Below are positions 52,553-61,976 of a DNA stretch of 64,000 nucleotides, piece by piece. A model generated the notes under the pieces. The model was not told where the DNA came from and did not search any database. It worked only from the letters and a program-made list of their open reading frames with translations. Made by a program: the position numbers and the translations under genes. Source of the DNA: Methylobacterium sp. WL1 (GTDB taxonomy: Bacteria > Pseudomonadota > Alphaproteobacteria > Rhizobiales > Beijerinckiaceae); contig NZ_CP042823.1 in NCBI RefSeq assembly GCF_008000895.1, forward strand, positions 3,686,001 to 3,750,000. The letters run 5' to 3'. Position 1 is the stretch's first letter. Every line of letters starts with the position of its first letter.

Positions 52553-53482
52553 ATGGATCCGCTCTCCGACGTTCTCGCGTTGCTCAGGCCCCGAAGCGCC
52601 CTCAGTGCGGGCCTTGATGCCGGCGGCGCCTGGGCGATCCGCTTTCCCGCCCATGACGGGATCAAGTTCAACGCCGTGATGCGAGGCGCCTGCTGGGTTG
52701 CGGTCGAAGGCGAGCCCGAGCCCATTCGGATGGCAGCCGGCGACTGCTTCCTGCTGACCCGGGGCCGCCCGTTCCACCTCGCGACCGACCTGGCCCTCCC
52801 GGCGATCGAGTCCGCCGCGATCTACGACCACGCGGCCGACGCGGTCGCGACCTGCAATGGCGGCGGCGGCTTCTTCCTGGTCGGCGGGCGGTTCTTCTTC
52901 GCAGGCGACGCGGCCGGGCTGCTGCTCGACGCGCTGCCGGCGATCGTGCCGGTCCGGGATGCCTCGAACCAAGCCGCGATCCTGCGCTGGGCGCTGGACC
53001 AGCTGGCCGCGGAACTGCGCCAGGGCGCGCCTGGCGGCGCCCTGATGGCCGACCACCTCGCGCAGATCATGCTGCTCCAGGTGCTGCGGCTCTGGCTCGC
53101 GTCGGGGCGGCCGACCGGCTGGCTCGGGGCGCTGGCCGATCCGCGGCTGGCGCGGGCGCTGACGGCCCTGCACGCGGAGCCGGCGCGGCGCTGGACCCTG
53201 GCGGACCTCGCGGCGTGCGCAGGCATGTCGCGCACGACCTTCGCGGACACGTTCCGCGCCGTGGTCGGCCGGCCGCCGCTTGCTTACCTCGCCAGCTGGC
53301 GGATGCAGTGCGCCGCCGACCGGCTGCGACGCTCCGGCGATTGCGTCGCCGCGATCGCGTATTCCGTCGGCTACGAGTCGGAGACGGCGTTCCGCACCGC
53401 CTTCCGGCGGCACATGGCCTGCACGCCGATGCAGTATCGACGGACAAAGGCCGCATTGTTGCTGCACCGCACCCTGGGCTAG
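52553..53482 (+). CDS. AraC-family regulator with cupin-6 domain
   Basis: This 309-residue regulator has an N-terminal cupin-6 effector domain (DPLSDVLALLRPRSALSAGLDAGGAW, about 1-190) and two C-terminal AraC helix-turn-helix units (RWTLADLAACAGMSRTTFADTF; CVAAIAYSVGYESETAFRTAFRR). ATG 52553 gives the conserved family start. The gene ends 12 bp before ccmC on the same strand; it may be co-transcribed with ccmC, but its regulated gene could be anything nearby, such as the MATE exporter. The effector is unknown. Confidence 0.9.
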   Translation: MDPLSDVLALLRPRSALSAGLDAGGAWAIRFPAHDGIKFNAVMRGACWVAVEGEPEPIRMAAGDCFLLTRGRPFHLATDLALPAIESAAIYDHAADAVATCNGGGGFFLVGGRFFFAGDAAGLLLDALPAIVPVRDASNQAAILRWALDQLAAELRQGAPGGALMADHLAQIMLLQVLRLWLASGRPTGWLGALADPRLARALTALHAEPARRWTLADLAACAGMSRTTFADTFRAVVGRPPLAYLASWRMQCAADRLRRSGDCVAAIAYSVGYESETAFRTAFRRHMACTPMQYRRTKAALLLHRTLG

Positions 53483-53494
53483 ACCGCCGGAACG

Positions 53495-54310
53495 ATGTCC
53501 GAGACAGACGCCATGACGCCCTCCCTCTGGACCCGCCTGTCGAACCCGAGCCACTTCATGCGGTGGTCGGGCGCGCTGGTGCCGTGGCTCACCGCCCTGT
53601 CGCTCGGCGTGCTGGCGGTCGGCCTGTACCTGACCTTCTTCGCCGTGCCGCCGGACTATCAACAGGGCGAGACCGTGCGGATCATGTACATCCACGTCCC
53701 GGCGGCCTGGCTCGGGGTGTTCTTCTACGGCGCCATGAGCGTGTCGGCGATCGGGACCCTGGTCTGGCGCCATCCGCTGGCCGACGTGGCGCAGCGCGCC
53801 GCCGCGCCGATCGGGGCGGCGTTCACGCTGATCTGCCTGGTCACCGGCTCGCTCTGGGGCAAGCCGATGTGGGGGACCTACTGGGTCTGGGACGCGCGGC
53901 TGACCTCGATGCTGGTCCTGCTGCTGATCTATTGCGGCATCATCGCCCTGTGGCGCACCCTCGAGGAGCCGAACCGGGCCGCCCGCGCGGTGGCGATCAT
54001 GACCCTCGTCGGCGCGGTGAACCTGCCGATCATCAAGTTCTCGGTGAACTGGTGGTCGACCCTGCACCAGCCGGCCTCGATCCTGCGCATGGGCGGCTCA
54101 TCTATCGACCCGTCGATGCTCTACCCGCTGCTGATCATGATCGGCGCCGCGACGTTGGGCGGGATCACCCTCCACCTCTACGCGATGCGCACCGAGATCA
54201 TGCGCCGCCGGGTGCGGACGCTGACGATCCGCGAGGCCGAGCGCCTGGACCGTGCGCAGCCGCGCCTCACGCCGAAGCCCGCCGGGATGCCGGTCGGGCA
54301 GCCGGTCTAG
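53495..54310 (+). CDS. ccmC: Heme exporter/handling protein CcmC
   Basis: This 271-residue six-helix membrane protein carries the tryptophan-rich heme-handling motif WGTYWVWDARLTS and flanking histidines (IHVPAAW and a later STLHQPAS). It loads heme onto CcmE in cytochrome c maturation. It starts a ccmC-ccmD-ccmG run; ccmA, ccmB, ccmE and ccmF are not in this window. Cytochromes c are needed for periplasmic methanol oxidation, which fits a methylotroph. The C-terminal 30 residues are Pro/Arg-rich. Confidence 0.95.
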   Translation: MSETDAMTPSLWTRLSNPSHFMRWSGALVPWLTALSLGVLAVGLYLTFFAVPPDYQQGETVRIMYIHVPAAWLGVFFYGAMSVSAIGTLVWRHPLADVAQRAAAPIGAAFTLICLVTGSLWGKPMWGTYWVWDARLTSMLVLLLIYCGIIALWRTLEEPNRAARAVAIMTLVGAVNLPIIKFSVNWWSTLHQPASILRMGGSSIDPSMLYPLLIMIGAATLGGITLHLYAMRTEIMRRRVRTLTIREAERLDRAQPRLTPKPAGMPVGQPV

Positions 54311-54320
54311 GACCTTATCG

Positions 54321-54464
54321 ATGGATCTCGGGTCTCACGGCGGCTTCATCGTCGCCGCCTACGCCTTCACGGCCCTGGTCATGGCCGGGCTGATCGGCAA
54401 CGCCCTGCGCGACCGGCGGGCGCAGCTGCGCGCCCTGAAGGGCTTCGGGGAGGAGCGGCGGTGA
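54321..54464 (+). CDS. ccmD: Heme exporter protein CcmD
   Basis: This 47-residue single-pass membrane protein has the CcmD look: GGFIVAAYAFTALVMAGLIG, then a basic tail (RDRRAQLRALKGFG). It stabilises the CcmC-CcmE complex and helps release holo-CcmE. It lies 10 bp after ccmC and its stop overlaps the ccmG GTG. Confidence 0.9.
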   Translation: MDLGSHGGFIVAAYAFTALVMAGLIGNALRDRRAQLRALKGFGEERR

Positions 54465-55069
54465 GCGTCGACGAACCCCTGGATCGGCCGCCCCCGGTCC
54501 GCCGCTCTCTGCTGCTGGTCCTGCCGGTCCTGGCGTTTGCCGCGCTGGCGGCGGTGCTGTTCCTGCGCCTGCGCTCGGGCGCCGACCCGGCCGCCCTCCC
54601 CTCCGCGATGATCGGCAAGCCGGTGCCGAGCTTCATCCTGCCGGCGGTGCCGGGCCTCAAGGCCGGCGACGCCCCGGTGCCGGGCCTCTCCAGCGCCGAC
54701 CTGAAGGGCCAGATCACGGTGATCAACGTGTTCGCCTCGTGGTGCGCACCCTGCCAGGTCGAGCACCCGATGCTGATGCGGCTCGCCCGGGAGCCCGGGA
54801 TCCAGCTGGTCGGCATCGACTACAAGGAGCCGACTCCCGCCGCCGGCCAGCGCTTCCTGGCCCGGCACGGCGTGCCGTTCCGGGCGGTCGGGGCCGATGC
54901 CGACGGGCGCGCGGCGATCGATTTCGGCGTCTACGGCGTACCCGAGACCTTCGTGATCGGGCCCGACGGGGTGATCCGCGACAAGCTCGTCGGCATCCTC
55001 ACGCCGGAGAACTACGCCAGCGTGCTGGCGCGGATCCGGGCGGCCGGGAAGGTCGCGGAGGCGCGCTAA
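54461..55069 (+). CDS. ccmG: Thiol:disulfide interchange protein CcmG/DsbE
   Basis: This 202-residue membrane-anchored periplasmic thioredoxin has an N-terminal helix (about 17-35), then a thioredoxin fold with active site FASWCAPCQVEHP, the CcmG acidic region, GVYGVPETFVIG with the cis-Pro, and a C-terminal helix. It reduces apo-cytochrome c or CcmH, probably re-reduced by a CcdA-like protein such as that at 6865-7584. The GTG start overlaps the ccmD stop. Confidence 0.94.
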   Translation: MSVDEPLDRPPPVRRSLLLVLPVLAFAALAAVLFLRLRSGADPAALPSAMIGKPVPSFILPAVPGLKAGDAPVPGLSSADLKGQITVINVFASWCAPCQVEHPMLMRLAREPGIQLVGIDYKEPTPAAGQRFLARHGVPFRAVGADADGRAAIDFGVYGVPETFVIGPDGVIRDKLVGILTPENYASVLARIRAAGKVAEAR

Positions 55070-55117
55070 CGTATCATCCCGAAAGGTCGCCGCCGGCTCT
55101 CGGAACAGGATGATACG
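55070..55117. terminator. Inverted repeat after ccmG
   Basis: CGTATCATCC (55070-55079) and GGATGATACG (55108-55117) are perfect ten-base arms around a 28-base GC-rich loop. They lie right after the ccmG stop and before the convergent yciB stop. This may be a bidirectional terminator, or a copy of a dispersed palindrome. Confidence 0.5.
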
Positions 55118-55129
55118 CCATCAAGAGGC

Positions 55130-55744
55130 TTATTCGCCCGGTTGAGGCTCTTTGCGCTCGTAGCGGGTCAGCAGCGGCGTCTGTGCCAGGGCGAACAGCA
55201 CGGTGATCGGCATGATGCCGAACACCTTGAAGTTGACCCAGAAATCCTCGGTCTGGGTGCGCCACACGATCTCGTTGAGCGCGGCCAGGACGAAGAAGAA
55301 GAGACCCCAGCGGAAGGTGAGCTTGCGCCAGCCCTCCTCGGTGAGGCTGAACATCGAATCGAGCACCACCGACAGGAGCGAGCGACCGAACACCAGGCCG
55401 CCGAGCAACACGGTGCCGAACAGCGCGTTCACGATGGTCGGCTTGACCATGATGAAGGTCTTGTCCTGCAGCGCCAGCGTCAGACCGCCGAACACCACCA
55501 CGACCACGCCGGACACGAGCGGCATGATCGGCAGCCGCCGCACCAGCGCGAAATGAACCGCCAGCGCCACCACGGTCGCCGCGATGAACACCCCGGTGGC
55601 CACGAACAGCTTCTGGTCCGGCGCGACGCCGAGTCTTTCCGAATAGGCATTGCCCAGGAAGAAGATGACGAGCGGTCCAAGCTCCAGCGCCAGCTTCACG
55701 AGCGGCGGCAGGTGGCGGCGGGGAGGAACGGATTCGATCTGCAT
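55130..55744 (-). CDS. yciB: Inner-membrane septation protein YciB/IspZ
   Basis: This 204-residue protein has five or six membrane helices with the IspZ pattern [44 protein letters not shown], and [25 protein letters not shown]. YciB is linked to cell division and envelope integrity. The ATG at 55744 is selected from the family start. In other alphaproteobacteria the gene directly follows ftsY; here a toxin-antitoxin remnant lies between. Confidence 0.92.
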   Translation of the reverse strand: MQIESVPPRRHLPPLVKLALELGPLVIFFLGNAYSERLGVAPDQKLFVATGVFIAATVVALAVHFALVRRLPIMPLVSGVVVVVFGGLTLALQDKTFIMVKPTIVNALFGTVLLGGLVFGRSLLSVVLDSMFSLTEEGWRKLTFRWGLFFFVLAALNEIVWRTQTEDFWVNFKVFGIMPITVLFALAQTPLLTRYERKEPQPGE

Positions 55745-55831
55745 GCGCGTCAGTTGGCTCGGATGCGGCACCCGCACTAGGCTGGAGGCCGGGCTGGCGG
55801 ATTCGGGGCTGTGTGGAACGGGGGGCTTGCG

Positions 55832-56092
55832 ATGTCCATCACGATCGACAACGCCGAAGTCGCGGCGCTCCTCGCCGACCTCGCGGCAACGACCCATCGC
55901 GCAGCGCCGGATTTGCTCTTGGAGCTGCTCCGGCGGGAGCGCGCGCGGGTGGCCGAGGATCGGGAGCGCGACTGCGCCGACGCCATTGCGTCTGGACGGT
56001 TGCTGCACGAGCGAACCTACGCGAGCCCGCTCATTGCTTCCCGGCCGATCGACGAGATCCTGGCGTACGACGAGAACGGTTTGCCGGTTTAA
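55832..56092 (+). CDS. VapB-like antitoxin
   Basis: This 86-residue protein fits the Rv0623/PSK-type VapB family: [22 protein letters not shown] at the N-terminus, a helical middle, and the toxin-binding tail [17 protein letters not shown]. The intact frame points to a free antitoxin. The vapC-like toxin follows immediately but is broken. The gene lies between yciB and ftsY, genes that are usually adjacent, so the module was inserted. Confidence 0.82.
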   Translation: MSITIDNAEVAALLADLAATTHRAAPDLLLELLRRERARVAEDRERDCADAIASGRLLHERTYASPLIASRPIDEILAYDENGLPV

Positions 56093-56097
56093 CCGCC

Positions 56098-56475
56098 GTT
56101 GTCGTCGACAGCTCCGTACTTCATCGCGATCCTCGACCAAGAGCCGGATGCGAGCCGCTTCAGCGTAGCGATTCGCAACTACCGCTACCGCTCCCTGGCG
56201 GCAGCGTCTTATCTCGAACGTCCGATCGTGATTTTGCGCTGGGTGGTCGGTCGGGTCGAACTCGACGACTGGCTGTTGCGCGAGCCGAGCAAAGTCATTC
56301 CCGTCGACCACGCCCTCGCAGGTCGCGGCCGACGCCTTCGCGCCCTATGTCAAGGGCCGGCATCCGGCCGGGCTCAACTTCGGCGATTGCTTCGCCTACG
56401 CCCAGGCCCGGACCCTGAATGCGCCGGTCCTGTTCAAGGGCGACGACGTAGCCAGGACTGATGTCCTACGTATCG
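56098..56475 (+). pseudogene. VapC-like PIN-domain toxin, two frameshifts
   Basis: Three frames give the pieces of one PIN toxin. First VVVDSSVL (56098-56121), then from 56123 [13 protein letters not shown] through [16 protein letters not shown]. From 56319, in a third frame, [20 protein letters not shown] then GDCFAYAQA and LFKGDDVARTDVL follow. These are the catalytic acidic blocks of a PIN RNase. The shifts lie at about 56119-56122 and 56315-56319, and no proper start codon is visible (GTT where ATG would be expected). The gene is therefore dead, leaving an orphan antitoxin. Confidence 0.85.
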
Positions 56476-56581
56476 CCGCCTGGAGCCGTTCCCGATCACG
56501 TTGCAATCTCGAACGGCTCTCAATCCTTGATACAACGCGCTCGCTGACGCCGAGCCGGTATCCCCTTCGGCGGCGCGCGCT

Positions 56582-57937
56582 CTAATCCTTCTCCAATCCG
56601 GCGATCGCACGGGCGAAATCCCGGGCCGCGAACGGCTCCAGATCCTCCACGCCCTCGCCGACGCCGATGAAGTGCACGGGCATGCCGAACTTGGCCGCCA
56701 GCGCGACCAGGATGCCGCCGCGCGCCGTGCCGTCGAGCTTGGTCATGACCAGGCCCGAAACCGGCGCCGCCTGGGAGAACAACTCCACCTGCGAGATCGC
56801 GTTCTGGCCGACGGTAGCGTCCAGGACGAGGATCGTGGCGTGCGGCGCCTCCGGGTCCTGCTTGCGCAGCACGCGCACGATCTTCTCCAGCTCGGCCATC
56901 AGCCCGACCTTGTTCTGGAGCCGGCCGGCGGTGTCGATCAGCAGCACGTCGGTCCCGGCGGCGGTTGCCTGCTTCAGCGCATCGAAGGCGAGGCCGGCCG
57001 CGTCGGCACCCTCGCCGCCGCTCACCACCGGGGTGCCGGTGCGCGCCCCCCAGACCTTGAGCTGCTCCACCGCCGCCGCCCGGAACGTGTCGCCGGCCGC
57101 CAGCATCACGGTCCGGCCCTCCGCGCGCAGCTTCGAGGCGAGCTTACCCAGCGTTGTCGTCTTGCCGGCGCCGTTGACGCCGACGGTGAGGATCACGAAC
57201 GGCTTCTTCGTCGCGTCGATCGACAGCGGCACCGCCACGGGCTCCAGCGCCCGTTCGACCTCGGTGGCCAGGATCGCCCGGACCTCGTCGGGCGAGATGC
57301 CCTTCTCGTAGCGGCCCTTGCCGACCGCGTCCGAGATCCGCGTCGCGGTCTCCAGGCCGAAATCGGCCTGGATCAGGGCGTCCTCCAGATCCTCCAAGGT
57401 GTTGGCGTCGAGCTTGCGCTTGGTGAACAGGCCGGTGACCCGGTCGGTCAGGGCCGACGAGGTCCGCTTCATTCCGGAGGTGAGCCGGGTCCACCAGCCC
57501 TTGGCCTCGGGCTCCCGGTCGGGTCCCGCGCCGGCATCGTGGGCGAGCGCGGCGGCGGCATCGACCGGCTGGATGTCGGGCGCCGGCTCGACCACCGGGT
57601 CCCGGTTCACGTCTCCGGTATCGACCGGGGCGGCGCCGTGCGCGGGATCGTCGCCGGCCGTGCCGGCGGGCGGCCGCTCGGGCTCCCCCTCGATCGGCAG
57701 CAGATCCGCCCCTTCGACCACGTCTGCGACGGGCGCGTCCGTTTCCTCGGGCGGCAGCGGGATGTGGGCGACGTCCTCGGCCCCGCTCGCATAGTCGGGC
57801 TGACCCTCGGCGGGCGAGGCCGGGGCATCCGCGGGCAGCTCCGTCTCCGCAATGTCCTCGGCCGTGCCGTCGCCAGAGCCCTGGCCCTTGCGCCCGAACA
57901 GGCGCCCGAACCAGCCGGGCTTATCCTCGCTCGCCAT
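56582..57937 (-). CDS. ftsY: Signal recognition particle receptor FtsY
   Basis: This 451-residue GTPase docks SRP-ribosome complexes at the membrane. A long acidic, Pro-rich N-terminal A domain (about 1-145) starts DKPGWFGRLFGRKG, a likely amphipathic membrane-binding segment. The NG domain follows, with GVNGAGKTTTLGKLA (G1), DTFRAAAVEQL, LLIDTAGRLQNK and TKLDGTARGG. The ATG at 57937 follows AGGACGAGG. Confidence 0.95.
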   Translation of the reverse strand: MASEDKPGWFGRLFGRKGQGSGDGTAEDIAETELPADAPASPAEGQPDYASGAEDVAHIPLPPEETDAPVADVVEGADLLPIEGEPERPPAGTAGDDPAHGAAPVDTGDVNRDPVVEPAPDIQPVDAAAALAHDAGAGPDREPEAKGWWTRLTSGMKRTSSALTDRVTGLFTKRKLDANTLEDLEDALIQADFGLETATRISDAVGKGRYEKGISPDEVRAILATEVERALEPVAVPLSIDATKKPFVILTVGVNGAGKTTTLGKLASKLRAEGRTVMLAAGDTFRAAAVEQLKVWGARTGTPVVSGGEGADAAGLAFDALKQATAAGTDVLLIDTAGRLQNKVGLMAELEKIVRVLRKQDPEAPHATILVLDATVGQNAISQVELFSQAAPVSGLVMTKLDGTARGGILVALAAKFGMPVHFIGVGEGVEDLEPFAARDFARAIAGLEKD

Positions 57938-58110
57938 GAAACCTCGTCCTCGCCCCAGCTTGCCGACCCGATGCCGAACCCCTAGAGCCGATGTCGACCG
58001 CGTTGCAAACGGCAACGACTCCAAGCCCTTCGTTTCAAGTCCTCGGTTCGCTGCGCCCGCCTGCACCGGACCGGCCGCCGCTCCGGCGGCGCGCGCCCTG
58101 GCCCGACCGG

Positions 58111-58785
58111 ATGTCCTTCACCTTCGATATAGGTGCCCGCCTCCTCTACCGGGATGCCCTGCTGCTCGTCATCGACAAGCCGCCGGGCCTTCCGGTCCAT
58201 CCCGGTCCGCGCGGCGGCGAGACCCTGACCGACCATCTCGACGGCCTCCGCTTCGGCCTGCCGCGCCGCCCCGAGGCGGCCCACCGGCTGGACCGCGACA
58301 CCTCCGGCTGCCTGGCGCTCGGCCGACACGCCAAGGCGCTGGCCCGGCTCGGAAAGCTGTTCTCCGGCAGCGCCGTGGACAAGACCTACTGGGCGGTGGT
58401 GGAGGGCGGCCCTGACACGGATTCCGGCCGGATCGACCTGCCGCTGGCGCGCCGCTCCGACGATCCGCGCTCCTGGTGGATGAAGGCCGACCCGGCGGGC
58501 GACCCGGCCCTCACCCACTGGCGGGTGCTCGGCCGGGCCGGCGGCCGGACCTGGCTGGAGCTGAAGCCGGTCACCGGCCGCACGCACCAGCTCCGGGTCC
58601 ATTGCGCCGCCTCAGGCTGGCCGATTTTGGGCGACTCGATCTACGGCATCGGCCCGCGCGGCGGCAGCCTGTACCTGCACGCGCGGACGCTCACGATCCC
58701 GCTCTATCCGAAGCGGGAGGCGATCACCGTCGAGGCGCCGCCGCCGAGGCATATCGCGGACGCCGTGGCGGGAATGGGCACGTAA
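58111..58785 (+). CDS. RluA-family pseudouridine synthase
   Basis: This 224-residue enzyme has the RluA catalytic motif AHRLDRDTSGCLAL, with the Asp nucleophile, plus VIDKPPGLPVHPG at the start, VDKTYWAVVEG and TGRTHQLRVHCA. It isomerises uridine in rRNA or tRNA. No S4 domain is present. The ATG at 58111 is preferred over one at 57991, since the intervening residues are not family-like. It is divergent from ftsY. Confidence 0.92.
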   Translation: MSFTFDIGARLLYRDALLLVIDKPPGLPVHPGPRGGETLTDHLDGLRFGLPRRPEAAHRLDRDTSGCLALGRHAKALARLGKLFSGSAVDKTYWAVVEGGPDTDSGRIDLPLARRSDDPRSWWMKADPAGDPALTHWRVLGRAGGRTWLELKPVTGRTHQLRVHCAASGWPILGDSIYGIGPRGGSLYLHARTLTIPLYPKREAITVEAPPPRHIADAVAGMGT

Positions 58786-58850
58786 GGCAGCCGATCGTTT
58801 TCGGCCAAGCGCGATCCATCATTGCGGGTGGGAAGAGCGGTTTTGACGCT

Positions 58851-60077
58851 TCAGGCAGCGATCAGCCGCGCTCCGTCATGTCCCGCGATCGAGACCGTGT
58901 GAAACGTCCCCGCCTCGAACTCCCCACCCAACCGCACGACCGTGAAATCCGCGCTGCGGCCCGTCCCGCCGCGCTCGGCTAGCACCGTCAGCGCGCGTCC
59001 GACCTGCCCGTCGAGATGCCGGCGCAGCGCGTGGGCGCCGGCTTCGCGCAGGCGGGCGGCCCGGTCGCGGATCACGTCGGCCGCCACCGGGGGCATGCGG
59101 GCGGCGGGCGTGCCCGGGCGCGGCGAGTACGGGAAGACGTGCAGGTGCGTCAGCCCGCATTCCATCACGAGGTCCAGCGAGCGGGTGAATTGATCCTCTG
59201 TCTCGGTGGGGAAGCCGGCGATCAGGTCGGCGCCGAACACCACGTCGGGACGCAGGTCGCGGACGGTCTCGCAGAAGCGGATGGCGTCGGCGCGGCTGTG
59301 CCGGCGCTTCATCCGCTTGAGGATCAGGTCGTCGCCGGCCTGCAGCGAGAGGTGCAGGTGCGGCATCAGCCGCTCCTCCTCGGCGAGCACCGCCAGCAGC
59401 GCGTCGTCCACCTCCACGGAGTCGATCGAGGAGATACGCAGGCGCGCCAAGTCCGGCACCGCCCGCAGGATCGCCCGCGCCAGCGTCCCGAGGGAGACCG
59501 ACGGTCCGGGCAGGTCGCGGCCATAGGCGGTGAGGTCGACGCCGGTGAGCACGACTTCGCGGCCGCCATGGGCCACGATCGTCTGGACCTGCGCGACCAC
59601 GTCGGGCACCGGCACCGAGCGCGAGGCGCCCCGGCCGAACGGGATTATGCAGAAGGTGCAGCGGTGGTCGCAGCCGTTCTGCACCGGCACGAACGCCCGC
59701 GTGTGGCCGGTGACGGAGTCGATCCGCGTCGGCGCGATCGTGCGGGCTGCCATCACGGCACCGGGGCCGGTGCCGGTGGGCGACCAGCCGGCGGGACTCA
59801 GCTTCTCGGCGTTGCCGACGAGGCGCGACACCTCGGGCATCGCCGCATAGGCTTCGGTCTCGACCTCGGCGCCGCAGCCGGTGACCACGATCTCGGTCCC
59901 GGGCCGCTCGCGGGCGATCCGGCGGATCGCCTTGCGGGCCTGCCGGCCGGCCTCCTGGGTGACCGCGCAGGTGTTGACCACCACCCGGTCGCGCCCGTCC
60001 GCCGCCGCGTGGACGCGCAGGGCCTCCGACTCCACCGTGTTGAGCCGGCAGCCGAAGGTGAGGGTCTCGATGGCCAT
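58851..60077 (-). CDS. mtaB: tRNA (t6A37) methylthiotransferase MtaB
   Basis: This 408-residue radical-SAM enzyme adds a methylthio group to t6A37 of tRNA, giving ms2t6A. The UPF0004 N-terminal domain carries three Cys (TFGCRLNTVES, NTCAVT, TGCGAE) for one [4Fe-4S] cluster. The radical-SAM cluster is C-DHR-C-TF-C in QNGCDHRCTFCIIPFGRG. A short TRAM-like C-terminal region follows. The start overlaps the dapF stop by one base (TGATG). Confidence 0.93.
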   Translation of the reverse strand: MAIETLTFGCRLNTVESEALRVHAAADGRDRVVVNTCAVTQEAGRQARKAIRRIARERPGTEIVVTGCGAEVETEAYAAMPEVSRLVGNAEKLSPAGWSPTGTGPGAVMAARTIAPTRIDSVTGHTRAFVPVQNGCDHRCTFCIIPFGRGASRSVPVPDVVAQVQTIVAHGGREVVLTGVDLTAYGRDLPGPSVSLGTLARAILRAVPDLARLRISSIDSVEVDDALLAVLAEEERLMPHLHLSLQAGDDLILKRMKRRHSRADAIRFCETVRDLRPDVVFGADLIAGFPTETEDQFTRSLDLVMECGLTHLHVFPYSPRPGTPAARMPPVAADVIRDRAARLREAGAHALRRHLDGQVGRALTVLAERGGTGRSADFTVVRLGGEFEAGTFHTVSIAGHDGARLIAA

Positions 60078-60964
60078 CAGGCGATGCCGGAGAACAGCTC
60101 CGGCGCCAGATTGCCCTCGGCGACGAGCGCGACCGGGCCGGTCATCAGGACATGGTCGTCGGCGCGCCATTCCACGAACAGCTCGCCCCCGGGGAGACGG
60201 ACATTGGCCTGCCGGCCGATCATGCGCAGGCGGGAGGCCGCCACCACGGTGGCGCAGGCGGCCGTGCCGCAGGCCAGCGTCAGCCCGGCGCCGCGCTCCC
60301 AGACCCGCAGGGTGATCGCCTCACGCTCGGTCACCTGCGCCACGGAGATGTTGGCCCGCTCAGGAAACAGCGGGTGGTTTTCCAGCATCGGCCCGATCCG
60401 GGCCAGATCGTAAGACGCGGGATCCCGGTCGACGAAGAACACCGCGTGCGGGTTGCCCATGTTCACGACCCCCGGCGAATGCAGGATCGGATCGTCGATC
60501 GGGCCGATCTGCAATTCGATCCGCCGCGTGTCGGGGAACGGCTCGGAGAGCGGGATCTCGTCCCAGGCGAGCTTGGGCCTGCCCATGTCCACCGTGAAGG
60601 CGCGCTCCGAGATCCGGCGCACGCCGACGCGCCCGGCCGCGGTCTCCAGGACCAGGCGGCCGCCCTCGGCGGGGCGGGCCATGGCCGGGTCGTCGAGCAT
60701 CGCGTAGGCGACGCAGCGGGTGCCGTTGCCGCAGGCGCCGGATTCCGAGCCGTCGGTGTTGTAGATCCGCATGAACGCGTCGGTGCCGGCGCTCACGGGA
60801 TCGTGCAGGACCATCAGCTGGTCGAAGCGCGAGCCGGGATCCTGCGCGATCGCCCGGGCCTCCTCCGGGCGGACCTGGGTCGCCGAGCCGCGCAGGTCCA
60901 GCACCACGATCGCGTTGCCGGCGCCGTGCATCTTCAGGAAGCGTCTATGGGCGAGTGCGCTCAT
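60077..60964 (-). CDS. dapF: Diaminopimelate epimerase
   Basis: This 295-residue enzyme interconverts LL- and meso-diaminopimelate for lysine and peptidoglycan. The two active-site Cys lie in [16 protein letters not shown] and in [24 protein letters not shown] opens the protein, as usual. It is the first gene of the dapF-mtaB unit, a neighbourhood conserved in alphaproteobacteria. Confidence 0.95.
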   Translation of the reverse strand: MSALAHRRFLKMHGAGNAIVVLDLRGSATQVRPEEARAIAQDPGSRFDQLMVLHDPVSAGTDAFMRIYNTDGSESGACGNGTRCVAYAMLDDPAMARPAEGGRLVLETAAGRVGVRRISERAFTVDMGRPKLAWDEIPLSEPFPDTRRIELQIGPIDDPILHSPGVVNMGNPHAVFFVDRDPASYDLARIGPMLENHPLFPERANISVAQVTEREAITLRVWERGAGLTLACGTAACATVVAASRLRMIGRQANVRLPGGELFVEWRADDHVLMTGPVALVAEGNLAPELFSGIA

Positions 60965-61161
60965 GCGGCCAGAGGGTTTGAGGGGATCGGCCAGCTATAT
61001 GGCAAAACGCTCTGCCCGACGCGAGGGGCGCGCGCGGCGTGGCAGATGCGCCGCACCCGCGACTCTCGTGACCCATGCCCTCGCGGGCGGGCCGGATCGC
61101 CATTAGGTTAGCCGGCGGGAGCCCACGCGACGATCCGCCGGGACCCGACCGGAGCGCCCCC

Positions 61162-61899
61162 GTGATCCGCCTTCGTTCCCTCGTCGCCGTCTCGACCGCC
61201 CTGGTCTTCGCCACCGGACCGGTCGCAGCGCAGCAGCAACCCGCGCCGCCACCCTCCACAGCCCCGTCCCCGGCCCAGACCAATCCGCTGCCGACCACCA
61301 CGGCGCCCAACCCGGTCGCCGACCCGACCAAGAGCGCCGCCCCGGCGCCGCAGCAGGCGATCGCTCCGCCCCCGCCGGCCAGGCGGCCGTCGGCACGCCG
61401 GCGCCCGACCCTCATCGAGAAGCCCGGCGAGCCCGGCGACGTCGACGAGGTGACCCTGCCGGCCAAGCCCGCCGCGATCCTCTCGGGCAAGACCAAGTGG
61501 GAGGAGGCCATCGTCAACCTGCGGCAGGCCTTCGCGCGGATCGAGGCGGATCTCGCCAAGGCCGGCATCGCCCCCGCGGGCCGGCCGCTGGCGGTGTTCA
61601 CCCGCACCGACGACGACGGCTTCGAGTTCGAGGCGATGATCCCGGTGGCCGCGCCCCCGAGCCCGGCACCCGCGGAGGCCGACGGCCTGCGTTTCGGCAC
61701 GACCCCATCCGGCAAGGCCCTGCGCTTCCCGCACAAGGGCTCCTACGAGTCGATCGACGGCACCTACGAGACCCTGACGGCCTATCTCGACGCTAAGGAC
61801 ATCGTCGTCCAAGACCGCTTCATCGAGGAATACGCCACCGACCTCAAGGACGGCACCGACGACAACCTCGATGTGAATATTTTTGCATTGGTGAAGTAG
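61162..61899 (+). CDS. Exported GyrI-like effector-binding domain protein
   Basis: This 245-residue protein has a signal peptide (IRLRSLVAVSTALVFATGPVAA), a Pro/Ala-rich linker (about 25-100) and a C-terminal GyrI-like / AraC-effector-binding domain (about 105-245; GRPLAVFTRTDDDGFEFEAMIPV, RFPHKGSYESIDGTYETLTAYL, FIEEYATDLKDG). The domain usually binds small molecules inside the cell, so an exported version is unusual. The GTG at 61162 follows GGAG, and further upstream sequence is not signal-like. The ligand is unknown. Confidence 0.8.
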   Translation: MIRLRSLVAVSTALVFATGPVAAQQQPAPPPSTAPSPAQTNPLPTTTAPNPVADPTKSAAPAPQQAIAPPPPARRPSARRRPTLIEKPGEPGDVDEVTLPAKPAAILSGKTKWEEAIVNLRQAFARIEADLAKAGIAPAGRPLAVFTRTDDDGFEFEAMIPVAAPPSPAPAEADGLRFGTTPSGKALRFPHKGSYESIDGTYETLTAYLDAKDIVVQDRFIEEYATDLKDGTDDNLDVNIFALVK

Positions 61900-61976
61900 G
61901 TTTCGAGAGGCGGTCACAAAAAGAATTCTTGTTTCTTTCGGCGAGCGCGATCTGGCCGGGACTCTCTCAGCAGCCC

